From contig NZ_CP033906.1 of NCBI RefSeq assembly GCF_003816055.1, forward strand, positions 2,790,001 to 2,854,000: a stretch of 64,000 nucleotides of DNA, written 5' to 3'. Shown here piece by piece: positions 1 to 7,932 of the stretch (positions are counted from its first letter, which is position 1; every line of letters begins with the position of its first letter). The translations under genes and the position numbers were made by a program. The stretch comes from Bacillus sp. FJAT-42376 (lineage in GTDB: Bacteria; Bacillota; Bacilli; Bacillales; Bacillaceae). The notes beneath the pieces are model-generated. The model had not been told where the DNA came from. It worked only from the letters and a program-made list of their open reading frames with translations, and made no database searches.

Positions 1-93
1 TCTGCCAGCTAGTAGATCTTGGATGATTTCCTTTTGACCTTCCCGGAACGTATCATGTCCAAAAAATTTTTTTAAGACCTCTTGAATATCCAT
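1..93 (-). CDS. recQ: ATP-dependent DNA helicase RecQ, N-terminal fragment
   Basis: Only the first 31 codons are inside the window; the gene runs off the left edge. The translation begins MDIQEVLKKFFGHDTF and continues with REGQKEII, which is the RecQ N-terminus including the Q-motif glutamine that contacts ATP. RecQ is a 3'-5' helicase acting at stalled forks and in recombination. The start is fixed by an AAAGAGGTGA ribosome binding site that overlaps the end of the upstream ypbB gene, so the two are probably co-transcribed and translationally linked, as in B. subtilis. The rest of the protein cannot be judged. Confidence 0.9.
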   Translation of the reverse strand, partial: MDIQEVLKKFFGHDTFREGQKEIIQDLLAGR

Positions 94-100
94 TTGCCAT

Positions 101-1141
101 TCACCTCTTTGCTCCTGCCATTCCAAGCCTGATCTGAAAGTAGCTATAGTTCCCATCCAAGTGGTCTTTGATTTTTTTCAGCTGTTTCGTTTTCAGCTGT
201 CTGACGGCCAGCAGGATTTCTTCCTTTTCAGAAGGAAGAATATAGGGAGTCAGATCAAAATGCGCATCATGCATGGCGATTTCTACTATATGGTCTTCTA
301 TGGTACTTTGCTTTAGGTTTCTGATTCTGCCTGCAGATTCCTTGTCGATACCCTGCAGAAGCAAACGATGTGTTCTTTTGGCTGATTGAGTGAGGGGCAG
401 GGCATAAGACTGCTCCTCTGTTTTCAGCATTGATAAAAGAGGGAACGTTTCAGATGTACACCGCTCAAGAAGCCCGTGCATCAGACCCCAGAAACAAATC
501 TCTAAATACACAGAATCTCTGTCAAGCCTGTCTTCCAGCTGCATATATGTCAGCCCCGCACGGGATGGAGTTGTGAGGCGGAATACAAACAGCTCAGCCA
601 GGAAATCCTCTTTATCCGATAAAAAAAGTTCCAGCTCTTTATATAATCGCGAAGAGAGTTCCGATTTGCTCACATTGCTGGATAATACAAACTTTTTCAC
701 CCATAATTGCGCCTCATCGTCAGCGGTAATAGGAAGAAAACGGGATTGCTTATGAATCAAATGGGTAATGGTCTGAACGAGAAGCGACAATTTCGTCCAA
801 GCCTCTCTCGCCTCTTTACCAAATTTCCAGCTGTTCAATTCAGATGGAACCGGCATAATGGATAGGTTTTTTTTCAGAACCTCTTTGCCTTGTCCGGTAA
901 GAATTCCCTTCTCATTGATGAGCCCTTCCATCTTTAGGCTTTTGCATGCCTCTTCAATTTTATCCCGGCTGATTTGCGGGAATAGGGAAAAGAATCCTGT
1001 GAGTTCAAACAGCTGCATATCCTGAAGTGTTTGGGATGTTTTTTTTCCTCTCAGCAAATGATAAATGGCTGAAAAAGACCTTTCCCCGTTGAACCGGTCC
1101 AGACACAAAAGAGAAATATATGAATATCCTGTCACGATCAT
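101..1141 (-). CDS. ypbB: YpbB-like helix-turn-helix protein
   Basis: A 346-residue soluble protein directly upstream of recQ and divergent from ferredoxin, the position and size of B. subtilis YpbB (about 350 residues). No enzyme motif is visible. The family is annotated as carrying a C-terminal helix-turn-helix (HTH_40-type); here residues around 275-310 (SAGRIRNLKQSTIEDHI) fit that domain, which in other proteins is found next to RecQ-type helicases. Seven bases separate its stop from the recQ start, and its last codons form the recQ ribosome binding site. A role linked to RecQ is inferred only from this coupling; the biochemical function is unknown. Confidence 0.85.
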   Translation of the reverse strand: MIVTGYSYISLLCLDRFNGERSFSAIYHLLRGKKTSQTLQDMQLFELTGFFSLFPQISRDKIEEACKSLKMEGLINEKGILTGQGKEVLKKNLSIMPVPSELNSWKFGKEAREAWTKLSLLVQTITHLIHKQSRFLPITADDEAQLWVKKFVLSSNVSKSELSSRLYKELELFLSDKEDFLAELFVFRLTTPSRAGLTYMQLEDRLDRDSVYLEICFWGLMHGLLERCTSETFPLLSMLKTEEQSYALPLTQSAKRTHRLLLQGIDKESAGRIRNLKQSTIEDHIVEIAMHDAHFDLTPYILPSEKEEILLAVRQLKTKQLKKIKDHLDGNYSYFQIRLGMAGAKR

Positions 1142-1289
1142 TATGAATCACCCGCACTTTGCAAAAGCATTTTCTCCATTTATATTCTAGCAGATTTTTC
1201 ACAAACCGGAGACGTTTAAAGCTCCTGCAAAAGGGTATTGTAAGAACGGGAAATGCAGATATGATAAGTATTCTCAATGGATTTTTTTA

Positions 1290-1318
1290 TTGAAATGTTC
1301 ATACAACATCTATACAAT
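1290..1318 (+). promoter_or_regulatory. sigma-A promoter of fer
   Basis: TTGAAA (1290-1295) and TACAAT (1313-1318) are separated by 17 bp, a good sigma-A arrangement, about 90 bp before the ferredoxin start codon. Nothing else coding lies between ypbB and fer (1142-1408). Confidence 0.6.
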
Positions 1319-1354
1319 AGGTATAAGTTAAGGACTTCACATCCGGAACACTGA

Positions 1355-1657
<303 letters not shown>

Positions 1658-1667
1658 AAACACTAAA

Positions 1668-1702
1668 AATCCCCCGGCTTAATCAGGCCGGGGGATTTTT
1701 TT
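1668..1702. terminator. Bidirectional terminator between fer and ribU
   Basis: The stem CCCCCGGC/GCCGGGGG is followed by seven T on the plus strand and preceded by A-rich sequence, so it can end fer transcription and also ribU transcription arriving from the other side. Confidence 0.9.
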
Positions 1703-1708
1703 ATAGGA

Positions 1709-2284
1709 TCATCCGGTTTGGATGGATTTCTGATCAAACCAGGATTTCATTCTTATATAAACCATTGTGAAAATCGCAGAAACCAGGATTCCCTTAATCA
1801 AATTAAATGGCAGGATCCCGATTATGATAAATTTGTAAATCTGTTCAGCGTTCATTTGCGGCATCCCCATAAAATAAGTGTAAACCGGGAGTGCAACATA
1901 ATAGTTAAACACGGACATCAGTACAGCCATTGAGAGGATGCCTGCACTTGCACCCATAATCAGGCCTTTCACCGTCTGGTTCTTTTTATAAACAAACCAT
2001 GCCGGCAAAATCAAACATGCACCTGCTATGAAGTTAGATGCCTGATCAATAGGAATCCCCGTGCCGCTGCCCTGCAGAAAATAATGAAGAACATTTTTCA
2101 ATGCTTCAACCAGAAGTGCTGAGCCCGGTCCAAAAAGGATCATAGCAGCCAGTGCCGGAACATCACTGAAATCGATTTTTAAAAACGCACTGCCCGGATA
2201 AGGAATTTCGAGCATCATCAGTAAGTAAGCTATACTGCTTAATACCGCTGTAACCACTCTTTTTCTTAGTTTGCTTTGTACCAT
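1709..2284 (-). CDS. ribU: Riboflavin ECF transporter substrate-binding subunit RibU
   Basis: A 191-residue integral membrane protein with about five or six hydrophobic segments, matching RibU (formerly YpaA/FmnP), the S component that binds riboflavin and works with the shared EcfAA'T module encoded elsewhere. Family-like stretches include AYLLMMLEIPYPGSAFLKID near the N-terminus and DVPALAAMILFGPGSAL. The start at 2284 is supported by AAGGAG 9 bases upstream; longer in-frame extensions would run into the terminator that follows the riboswitch. An FMN riboswitch and terminator precede the gene, so expression should fall when FMN is plentiful. Confidence 0.93.
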   Translation of the reverse strand: MVQSKLRKRVVTAVLSSIAYLLMMLEIPYPGSAFLKIDFSDVPALAAMILFGPGSALLVEALKNVLHYFLQGSGTGIPIDQASNFIAGACLILPAWFVYKKNQTVKGLIMGASAGILSMAVLMSVFNYYVALPVYTYFMGMPQMNAEQIYKFIIIGILPFNLIKGILVSAIFTMVYIRMKSWFDQKSIQTG

Positions 2285-2342
2285 TGCTGTTTCTCTCCTT
2301 TTCATGATCTCTCTCTTGAAAAGAAGGGCTGTTCTGATTTGC

Positions 2343-2373
2343 AAAAAACCCCCTGCCGAATGGACAGAGGGAG
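2343..2373 (-). terminator. Riboswitch-controlled terminator before ribU
   Basis: On the minus strand CCCTCTG and CAGGGGG pair around a 9-base loop and are followed by TTTTTT. It lies between the FMN aptamer and the ribU start, as expected for a transcription-attenuating expression platform. Confidence 0.85.
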
Positions 2374-2427
2374 TTAATGTGCAATCTGAATAAACGTGAA
2401 AAATTGAATTTTTCATCGTTCAGCCAC

Positions 2428-2557
2428 CATCTTCTCCCATCCAGACTATACTGTCGGCTCTGGAGTCGCACCAGATCCTGCCCTTATCAGGCTCGCGGGC
2501 TTAGAGACTATTGCCTCATCACCGCCGGTAGGGAATTGCACCCTGCCCCGAAGAATG
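2428..2557 (-). promoter_or_regulatory. FMN riboswitch (RFN element) of ribU
   Basis: The minus strand carries the conserved RFN blocks in order: TTCGGGGCAGGGTG, CCCTACCGGCGGTGAT, AGCCCGCGAG, GGCAGGATCTGGTG, GAGCCGACAGTATAGTC and TGGATGGGAGAAGATG. The known ligand is FMN, and binding favours the terminator downstream, switching off ribU. The second copy at 27552-27693 shares the same core blocks. Confidence 0.97.
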
Positions 2558-2584
2558 ATCATATTATATTTTGTATTCCAAGTA

Positions 2585-2613
2585 ATTATATCGGCTTTTT
2601 CCTCATTTGTATA
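2585..2613 (-). promoter_or_regulatory. Promoter of the ribU riboswitch transcript
   Basis: On the minus strand TATACA and a perfect TATAAT are 17 bp apart, placed about 30 bp before the aptamer. The -35 box matches 4 of 6 consensus bases. The remaining DNA up to serA (2614-2748) must hold the divergent serA promoter, for which I see no clear choice. Confidence 0.5.
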
Positions 2614-2748
2614 GAAAAAAGTCTTCGGGTCCGCAGAGAAAAAATATTCCATAAGTAACCGCTTTCACACTTTACCGTGATGATTAGTATTGTTACACTA
2701 TTCTCAATATGATAAATTATCTAACAAATTGAGACCGGAGGCGATTTC

Positions 2749-4320
2749 ATGTTTCGAGTTCTTGTATCAGACCCAATCAGCAGAGATGGATTAGAGCCGC
2801 TGTTAGAGGCGGACCATATTGAAATCATTCAAAAAAACGCGCATGAGGAATCTGACTTGTCCCAATATGATGCCCTTTTTGTTCGAAGTGCCACAAAGGT
2901 AACGAAAGAACTTATGAATCAAATGCCGAACTTAAAAATTATAGCCAGAGCCGGTGTGGGAGTCGATAATATTGATTTGGAGCAGGCAACACGCAGAGGG
3001 ATTATCGTAATCAATGCACCTGATGGAAATACTATCTCTACTGCTGAGCATACGTTTGCCATGATTGCTTCTTTAGTGCGGCATATCCCTCAGGCCAATA
3101 TGTCCGTGAAAAACCGCGAATGGAAAAGATCTTCCTTTGTCGGAAGCGAACTTCATGGAAAAATGCTTGGAATTGTGGGCTTGGGCAGAATAGGCACTGA
3201 ACTTGCACGCAGGGCGAAAGCTTTCGGAATGAGAGTGGCTGTATTTGATCCGTTCCTTACAAAAGAGCGGTCTGAAAAGATCGGTGTTGAAAAGCATGAT
3301 TTCAATGAACTCCTCACCCAGGCTGATATTATTACCGTTCACACGCCCTTAACGAAAGAGACAAAGGGTCTGCTCAATAAAGAAACGATCGGAAAAACAA
3401 AAAAAGGGGTTTACCTTGTAAACTGTGCACGCGGAGGGATTATTGATGAAGATGCGCTCTGTACATATCTTGAAAATGGGCATGTGCGGGGTGTAGCACT
3501 CGATGTGTTCGAGGTTGAACCTCCTGAGCATACCCGGCTCCTGGAATTTGAACAGGTCATCGCCACACCGCATCTCGGCGCCTCCACAAAAGAAGCCCAG
3601 CTGAATGTAGCGTATCAAGTGTCTAAAGAAGTTCTTCTTTTCGTTGAAGGAAAACAGGTGACAACATCTATTAATCTTCCTGCCATGTCGGATGAAGCTT
3701 ATCAAAAAGTGGCTCCTTATGATACTTTGGCTCAGAGAATTGGGTCTTTCCTGTCTCAATATATGAATGAACCGGTTCACAGCATCACAATCGAATACGA
3801 AGGGACCGCGGCGGAGATTGAGACAGCCTATGTGACTAAAAGCATGATTGCCTCCTTCCTGAAGCAGCGTATGGACATTACAATTAATACAGTAAATGCC
3901 GGTGTACTGGCGAGAGAACGGGGCATCCAGTTTATCGAAAAAGTCTCGGACGTCAATTCCGGTTATTCCAACAGCATGACGGTGACCATTCACGGTGAGC
4001 ATAAAACCTCCGAGCTGAAAGGGACCTTCATCCCCCATTTTGGAGAAAGAATTGTATCGGTAAACGGATTCTCCATCGATTTTCATCCTTCTGGCCATCT
4101 TCTATATATTCAGCATACGGATGTACCCGGTGTAATCGGGAATGTAGGGAAGATTCTCGGGGATCATGCGGTGAATATTGCGACAATGCAAGTTGGAAGG
4201 AAAGAAAAAGGCGGAGAAGCCATTATGATGCTCTCCTTCGACCGGTCTCTTGAAAAACCGACCATAGCGGCACTCTCCAATTTGGATGAAATTGTTTTCG
4301 TGAAGGCGATTGATCTCTAA
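2749..4320 (+). CDS. serA: D-3-phosphoglycerate dehydrogenase
   Basis: A 523-residue enzyme that oxidises 3-phosphoglycerate with NAD+ in the first step of serine synthesis, close to the usual length (about 525) of the Bacillus enzyme. The domain order is substrate-binding domain, nucleotide-binding domain with GIVGLGRIGTELARRA near residues 140-155, catalytic region with NCARGGIIDEDAL near 225-237 and TPHLGAST near 275, an allosteric-substrate-binding domain, and a C-terminal ACT domain (HTDVPGVIGNVGKIL near 457-471). The ACT domain is the serine feedback site in related enzymes. CGGAGGCGA precedes the ATG. The gene is divergent from ribU. Confidence 0.97.
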   Translation: MFRVLVSDPISRDGLEPLLEADHIEIIQKNAHEESDLSQYDALFVRSATKVTKELMNQMPNLKIIARAGVGVDNIDLEQATRRGIIVINAPDGNTISTAEHTFAMIASLVRHIPQANMSVKNREWKRSSFVGSELHGKMLGIVGLGRIGTELARRAKAFGMRVAVFDPFLTKERSEKIGVEKHDFNELLTQADIITVHTPLTKETKGLLNKETIGKTKKGVYLVNCARGGIIDEDALCTYLENGHVRGVALDVFEVEPPEHTRLLEFEQVIATPHLGASTKEAQLNVAYQVSKEVLLFVEGKQVTTSINLPAMSDEAYQKVAPYDTLAQRIGSFLSQYMNEPVHSITIEYEGTAAEIETAYVTKSMIASFLKQRMDITINTVNAGVLARERGIQFIEKVSDVNSGYSNSMTVTIHGEHKTSELKGTFIPHFGERIVSVNGFSIDFHPSGHLLYIQHTDVPGVIGNVGKILGDHAVNIATMQVGRKEKGGEAIMMLSFDRSLEKPTIAALSNLDEIVFVKAIDL

Positions 4321-4435
4321 AGAAGAGGATCTATCTGCCAGAACAGATGGATTGGCTGGTTCTCCTGTTTATATGAGATACAAGGAGGAATCTCAATGCC
4401 TCCCGCTTCAAATACGATACATCTATATCCTGCTA

Positions 4436-4486
4436 AAATAAAATCCCCGGAACGGGTTCTCACCGTCCGGGGTATCTTTTTTATTC
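4436..4486. terminator. Bidirectional terminator between serA and the PHP phosphatase gene
   Basis: CCCCGGA pairs with TCCGGGG around an inner CGG/CCG stem, with a T-run on the plus side and an A-run on the other side. It separates two convergent genes. Confidence 0.85.
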
Positions 4487-4519
4487 ATTCTTCTCAGCAG
4501 CTGACAGACCCTCCAAGTA

Positions 4520-5332
4520 TTAGCCAAGCGGAACAATCGTTCTTTCACCTTTAGAAAACGTCACAATGGTCTCATAGCCTGTTCTTTTTGCCAGAGCCAC
4601 AGCCTGGTCATAATCCGCGCCTACATCCTGAGGCTGGTGGGCATCAGAGGAGAGGACGATTGGCACGCCTTTGTCATGACACATCTTTAAAAGTCTCTCA
4701 TCCGGATACAGCTGACCTGTCGGCTTTCTTAATCCGGCTGTGCTAATCTCCACACACGTTTTACTGTTGGAAAGGGCACGGGCAGCTCTCTCATACTGTT
4801 CAAGCAAAAACTCTTCATTTTCCGGCACGTAGTTAAAAATCTTAACGAGATCCAAATGACCGACAATATCGAATAGATTGGACTCAGCAAGCGTTACAAC
4901 CTGATCATAGTATTTTGTATATGTATCATACAGGTCCCGATGATCCCATTCATGGATGAACTCCTTTAGATCAATGCCAAAATCATCCACCCAATGGATA
5001 GAGCCGATGACGTAATCAAAATCATACTGCTTGATAAATCGTTCCATTTCTTTATGTTTTCCAGGAGTATAGTCCATTTCAATGGACTTTTTCACATCAA
5101 GGCCGGCATTGGAAGCTTCGCGGAATAAAGCGTTATAGTCTTCCATATCATAAAATCTTCTTTCATCCACCCAAGGATTGCTTAAAATATCGGCTGTCTG
5201 ATAAAAATGGTAAGCATGTTCAGAGATACCAAAATGTCCGATATTCTTCCGCTTTGCCTCATCCGTAAACTTTTTCAGATAATCTAATGTAAGGGTCCCT
5301 CGTTCGAGATGGTTATGGTAATCCGTTAGCAT
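4520..5332 (-). CDS. PHP-domain phosphatase, histidinol-phosphatase-like
   Basis: A 270-residue protein of the PHP (polymerase and histidinol phosphatase) family. The metal-binding motifs are visible in order: DYHNHLERG at the N-terminus, ISEHAY near residue 40, the glutamate in SIEMDYTPG near 85, IGSIHW near 110, IVGHLDLVK near 160 and SSDAHQP near 230. The size and motif order fit HisJ/HisK-type histidinol-phosphate phosphatases (B. subtilis HisJ has 268 residues), but it is not in a his operon and PHP enzymes have varied phosphoester substrates, so the substrate is uncertain. The start at 5332 has GGAGG seven bases upstream. It shares no operon with serA, which converges on it. Confidence 0.8.
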   Translation of the reverse strand: MLTDYHNHLERGTLTLDYLKKFTDEAKRKNIGHFGISEHAYHFYQTADILSNPWVDERRFYDMEDYNALFREASNAGLDVKKSIEMDYTPGKHKEMERFIKQYDFDYVIGSIHWVDDFGIDLKEFIHEWDHRDLYDTYTKYYDQVVTLAESNLFDIVGHLDLVKIFNYVPENEEFLLEQYERAARALSNSKTCVEISTAGLRKPTGQLYPDERLLKMCHDKGVPIVLSSDAHQPQDVGADYDQAVALAKRTGYETIVTFSKGERTIVPLG

Positions 5333-5437
5333 AATCATTCCTCCTTCTCCTTCTATCACTTTAACATAGTGAAGCGATAGAGGTAAGAAAAAAGGAGAAT
5401 CTTTTGACAATTTCTATTTGTAAGCAGATATCCGCTC

Positions 5438-6664
5438 TTATTTCATCTTTACAGGTACAGGGTTGGGCCCGAAAGGCACGGGAATCGGCTTGCTGACATC
5501 CATCGTGCCGATTTTTTCCAGACTGATGTTCTTAAATTGCACCGTCTGAAAGTCAAATTCTTTTGCTGTCAAAAGGAGAGCTTCCAGCATAAAAATGGTT
5601 TGCTCGTCATTATTAAAATCATATGGAGTAAAGGTAAGAATGAGTTCATGGTCATTTTCTATTACAGATTCAATTTTTGTTCCTTTCACAAACACAGACT
5701 GCAAATCGCTGCCTGGAGGCTCATACATGTTTTCGATGGCATCACCGGCCGTTTCAAAAGAGGCCATCGACTGCACAAATAACGGTTTGCTGCCCTGGCC
5801 GTATTTATAAAAGGCCTTTTTCCCTGCCGGTTTCAGCTCAATTTCCTCCATCTCCCCGAGTGGTCCCATATCCATACCCGGGCTCTCTCCCGTAAAAAGT
5901 TCTGCAGACGTATACCCTTTGCCGCTGAATGATTCCTGAATCATTTCCGCAAAAAGGGCATCTGATGAACTGGTGATTTTCCGGCTGTCATTTATATGAA
6001 TTTCGATATGCTCCGGATTTTTTGATGCCCGGATTTCCGTGTCCTGAAAAAAATCTGTTAAACCGAGCTCTTCTTCTTTAAAAGAGGCATGCGCCTGATT
6101 ATATTGATCCGCTTGAAGAGATCCGCTGTCCGATATGAGCGTTACAGGGATCGTATAATTTACGCCGATGTCCGAGTAGGCCAATACGAGCGACCGGTTT
6201 TCCAGGTTATTCCCTGCGAGGAATGTCACATCCAGATTTTCAGGAGGGGACGGATTTTTCTCTGTACTTTCCTCTTGTTTCGGTTCCGGGGCGGCGTTTT
6301 TAGGAGGCAGCTCTTCATCGATGGAACGTTCCTCTGACGGTTTGCTATCAGGCTTCTGAGCTCTTTTTTCTTCTTCTGTCTCCTTTTTGGACGTATCGTA
6401 AGCTTTATCCATGGATGTTTCAGGAGGCTGTGAACCGCTGCTGCCTGATTGGAATTCATCCATCCAAAACGGAGAAATCAAAGCTAAGATAAACAGTGCT
6501 GCTAGGCTTGCGACTATCGGGCCAAGCCAGATTTTCCGGAATATAACAGGCCGGTTTCTTCCGATGCCTTTATACACTTCATCTCTTGGGCGTTTATCCT
6601 TCATTTCAGGAAGCTTTGACAGAAGTTCTTGTATATCATGATCGTTATACTCGGATTTTTTCAT
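5438..6664 (-). CDS. rsiX: Anti-sigma-X factor RsiX
   Basis: A 408-residue type II membrane protein: a cytoplasmic N-terminus of about 45 residues, one membrane segment (WLGPIVASLAALFILALI, about 46-63), then a lysine/glutamate/proline-rich linker and an extracytoplasmic domain. It overlaps the end of sigX by 20 bp, the standard arrangement for translational coupling of an ECF sigma factor with its anti-sigma factor. B. subtilis RsiX is shorter (about 368 residues); the extra length is in the low-complexity linker (SKKETEEEKRAQKPDSKPSE and following). The N-terminal part is expected to hold SigX inactive. Identification rests on operon position and topology more than on conserved motifs. Confidence 0.88.
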   Translation of the reverse strand: MKKSEYNDHDIQELLSKLPEMKDKRPRDEVYKGIGRNRPVIFRKIWLGPIVASLAALFILALISPFWMDEFQSGSSGSQPPETSMDKAYDTSKKETEEEKRAQKPDSKPSEERSIDEELPPKNAAPEPKQEESTEKNPSPPENLDVTFLAGNNLENRSLVLAYSDIGVNYTIPVTLISDSGSLQADQYNQAHASFKEEELGLTDFFQDTEIRASKNPEHIEIHINDSRKITSSSDALFAEMIQESFSGKGYTSAELFTGESPGMDMGPLGEMEEIELKPAGKKAFYKYGQGSKPLFVQSMASFETAGDAIENMYEPPGSDLQSVFVKGTKIESVIENDHELILTFTPYDFNNDEQTIFMLEALLLTAKEFDFQTVQFKNISLEKIGTMDVSKPIPVPFGPNPVPVKMK

Positions 6665-7190
6665 TATTTGCTCCCTCCTTCTCGCTGAGATGAGCCATGC
6701 TCTTTTTCAAAGTCTTGATTGCGCGGTGCTGGGTCGTCTTTACTTTGCTCTCCGACCATGTAAGCGCTTCAGCTGTTTCCTGAATGGATAAACCCTGTAT
6801 GTATCTCATAATAACAACGGTGCGCTGATCCATAGTACACGAGTCAAGCGCCTGATAAATCCACTGCACCTGTTCGTTTTGCAGGGCTATTTCATCAGGT
6901 AATGGTGCTTGATCCTTCACCTGATTGGCATCCCAGTCAAATTTCTCCATGATCCGCTGCCGTATGGTTTTTTGTTTTCTGAACCAGTCAATCGCGACAT
7001 GCCTTGCGATTGAAAAGAGCCACGTTTTTTGTGAGCTTCGTCCTTCAAACTTATCGTAGGATTTCAATACACGGATGTAGACCTCTTGAACAAGATCCTC
7101 TGCCTGTTCACGGTCTTTCACCATATAAAAAAGAAATTGAAACAAATCCTGATGATGCTTTTCATATAAAGTCTGAAAGGCTTCTTCCAT
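6645..7190 (-). CDS. sigX: ECF RNA polymerase sigma factor SigX
   Basis: A 181-residue ECF sigma factor with only regions 2 and 4. Region 2 contains DREQAEDLVQEVYIRVLKSY, binding core polymerase and the -10 element, and TWLFSIARHVAIDWFRK; region 4 contains the helix-turn-helix LSIQETAEALTWSESKVKTT. In B. subtilis SigX controls cell-surface charge genes such as dltA and pssA and answers to envelope stress. The start was placed at 7190, where GGAGGGG lies 6 bases upstream. A SigX-type promoter precedes it, so the gene is probably autoregulated with rsiX. It lies downstream of the res operon as in B. subtilis. Confidence 0.95.
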   Translation of the reverse strand: MEEAFQTLYEKHHQDLFQFLFYMVKDREQAEDLVQEVYIRVLKSYDKFEGRSSQKTWLFSIARHVAIDWFRKQKTIRQRIMEKFDWDANQVKDQAPLPDEIALQNEQVQWIYQALDSCTMDQRTVVIMRYIQGLSIQETAEALTWSESKVKTTQHRAIKTLKKSMAHLSEKEGANNEKIRV

Positions 7191-7215
7191 GGAAACCCCT
7201 CCGTTCATTTGCTTA

Positions 7216-7241
7216 GTCGTTTCAGACCATTTAAAGTTACA
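7216..7241 (-). promoter_or_regulatory. ECF (SigX-type) autoregulatory promoter
   Basis: The minus strand reads TGTAAC, 16 bp, then CGAC, matching the TGTAAC/CGAC elements described for the autoregulated B. subtilis sigX promoter (spacing there is 16-17). It lies 26 bp before the sigX start codon. Confidence 0.8.
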
Positions 7242-7311
7242 CCTATTCAGGTGACAAGTGCTTGTAATTTTTGAAATATACGATTCCAGTAAAATTATAC
7301 CTTTGCACAAC

Positions 7312-7338
7312 AAAAAAAAGGAAGGTGCTTCCTTCCCT
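7312..7338 (-). terminator. Terminator after the cobalamin adenosyltransferase gene
   Basis: GGAAGG, a 5-base loop and CCTTCC are followed by eight T on the minus strand. It closes the res operon extended by the adenosyltransferase gene and insulates sigX, which has its own promoter. Confidence 0.88.
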
Positions 7339-7350
7339 TTTCATGAAAAT

Positions 7351-7932
7351 TTACTGATTTTTATTTTTTCCTTTAAACACAATCGCACTTCTTTCGTATT
7401 CTACATCCTTTGCACCAGCCCTGAAGTTAATGACCCTTGCAGCAGAAAAGAAATAGTCTGACAGCCTGTTAATATATTTTAATACATGCTCATTTATTTC
7501 AGAATGCTTCTGCAGGGTTACAATTCTTCTCTCGGCTCTTCTTGCTACCGTTCTGGCAAGGTGAATAACGGCAGCTGCCTGAGCTCCTCCCGGCAAAATA
7601 AACCGTTCAAGCGGAGGAGCTTCTTTTACATACTCATCAATTCTGTTTTCCAAAAACACAATCATATCCGGACCTGTCTTATCTTGTCTCTTATCTGCGC
7701 TCAGTACAGAAGCGAGATCTCCCCCGCAATCAAATAGCTCATGCTGAATTTTTTCCAGTTCCTTAAAAATGTCCGTGTATTTTTCTTCTGTGAGAAGCGT
7801 CATGGCATGTCCGACAATTGCATTCAATTCATCAAGTGTTCCGTATGCTTCAACCCTGATATCATCTTTGTCTACACGGCCTCCGATTAAACTTGTCTGA
7901 CCCTTATCACCTGTTCGGGTGTATAAATTCAT
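7351..7932 (-). CDS. PduO-type ATP:cob(I)alamin adenosyltransferase
   Basis: A 193-residue enzyme that transfers the adenosyl group of ATP to cob(I)alamin, giving coenzyme B12. Family signatures are [14 protein letters not shown] at the N-terminus (ATP binding), [13 protein letters not shown] near residue 30 and [20 protein letters not shown] followed by RRAERR near 110-135. The length matches B. subtilis YvqK (193). Its ATG overlaps the resE stop as ATGA, so it appears to be translated as the last gene of the resABCDE operon. In B. subtilis the homolog is elsewhere, so this placement is unusual and ties the enzyme to redox regulation by ResDE. Confidence 0.93.
   Translation of the reverse strand: MNLYTRTGDKGQTSLIGGRVDKDDIRVEAYGTLDELNAIVGHAMTLLTEEKYTDIFKELEKIQHELFDCGGDLASVLSADKRQDKTGPDMIVFLENRIDEYVKEAPPLERFILPGGAQAAAVIHLARTVARRAERRIVTLQKHSEINEHVLKYINRLSDYFFSAARVINFRAGAKDVEYERSAIVFKGKNKNQ

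Noticed and set aside
2641..2748. A sigma-A promoter for serA (TTTACC and TACACT, or TATGAT near 2708)
   Set aside because: Neither choice has two good boxes at proper spacing, so I do not list one.
3349..4098. A 249-codon open frame on the minus strand
   Set aside because: It lies wholly antisense to serA, has no ribosome binding site or recognisable domain, and serA itself is unmistakable.
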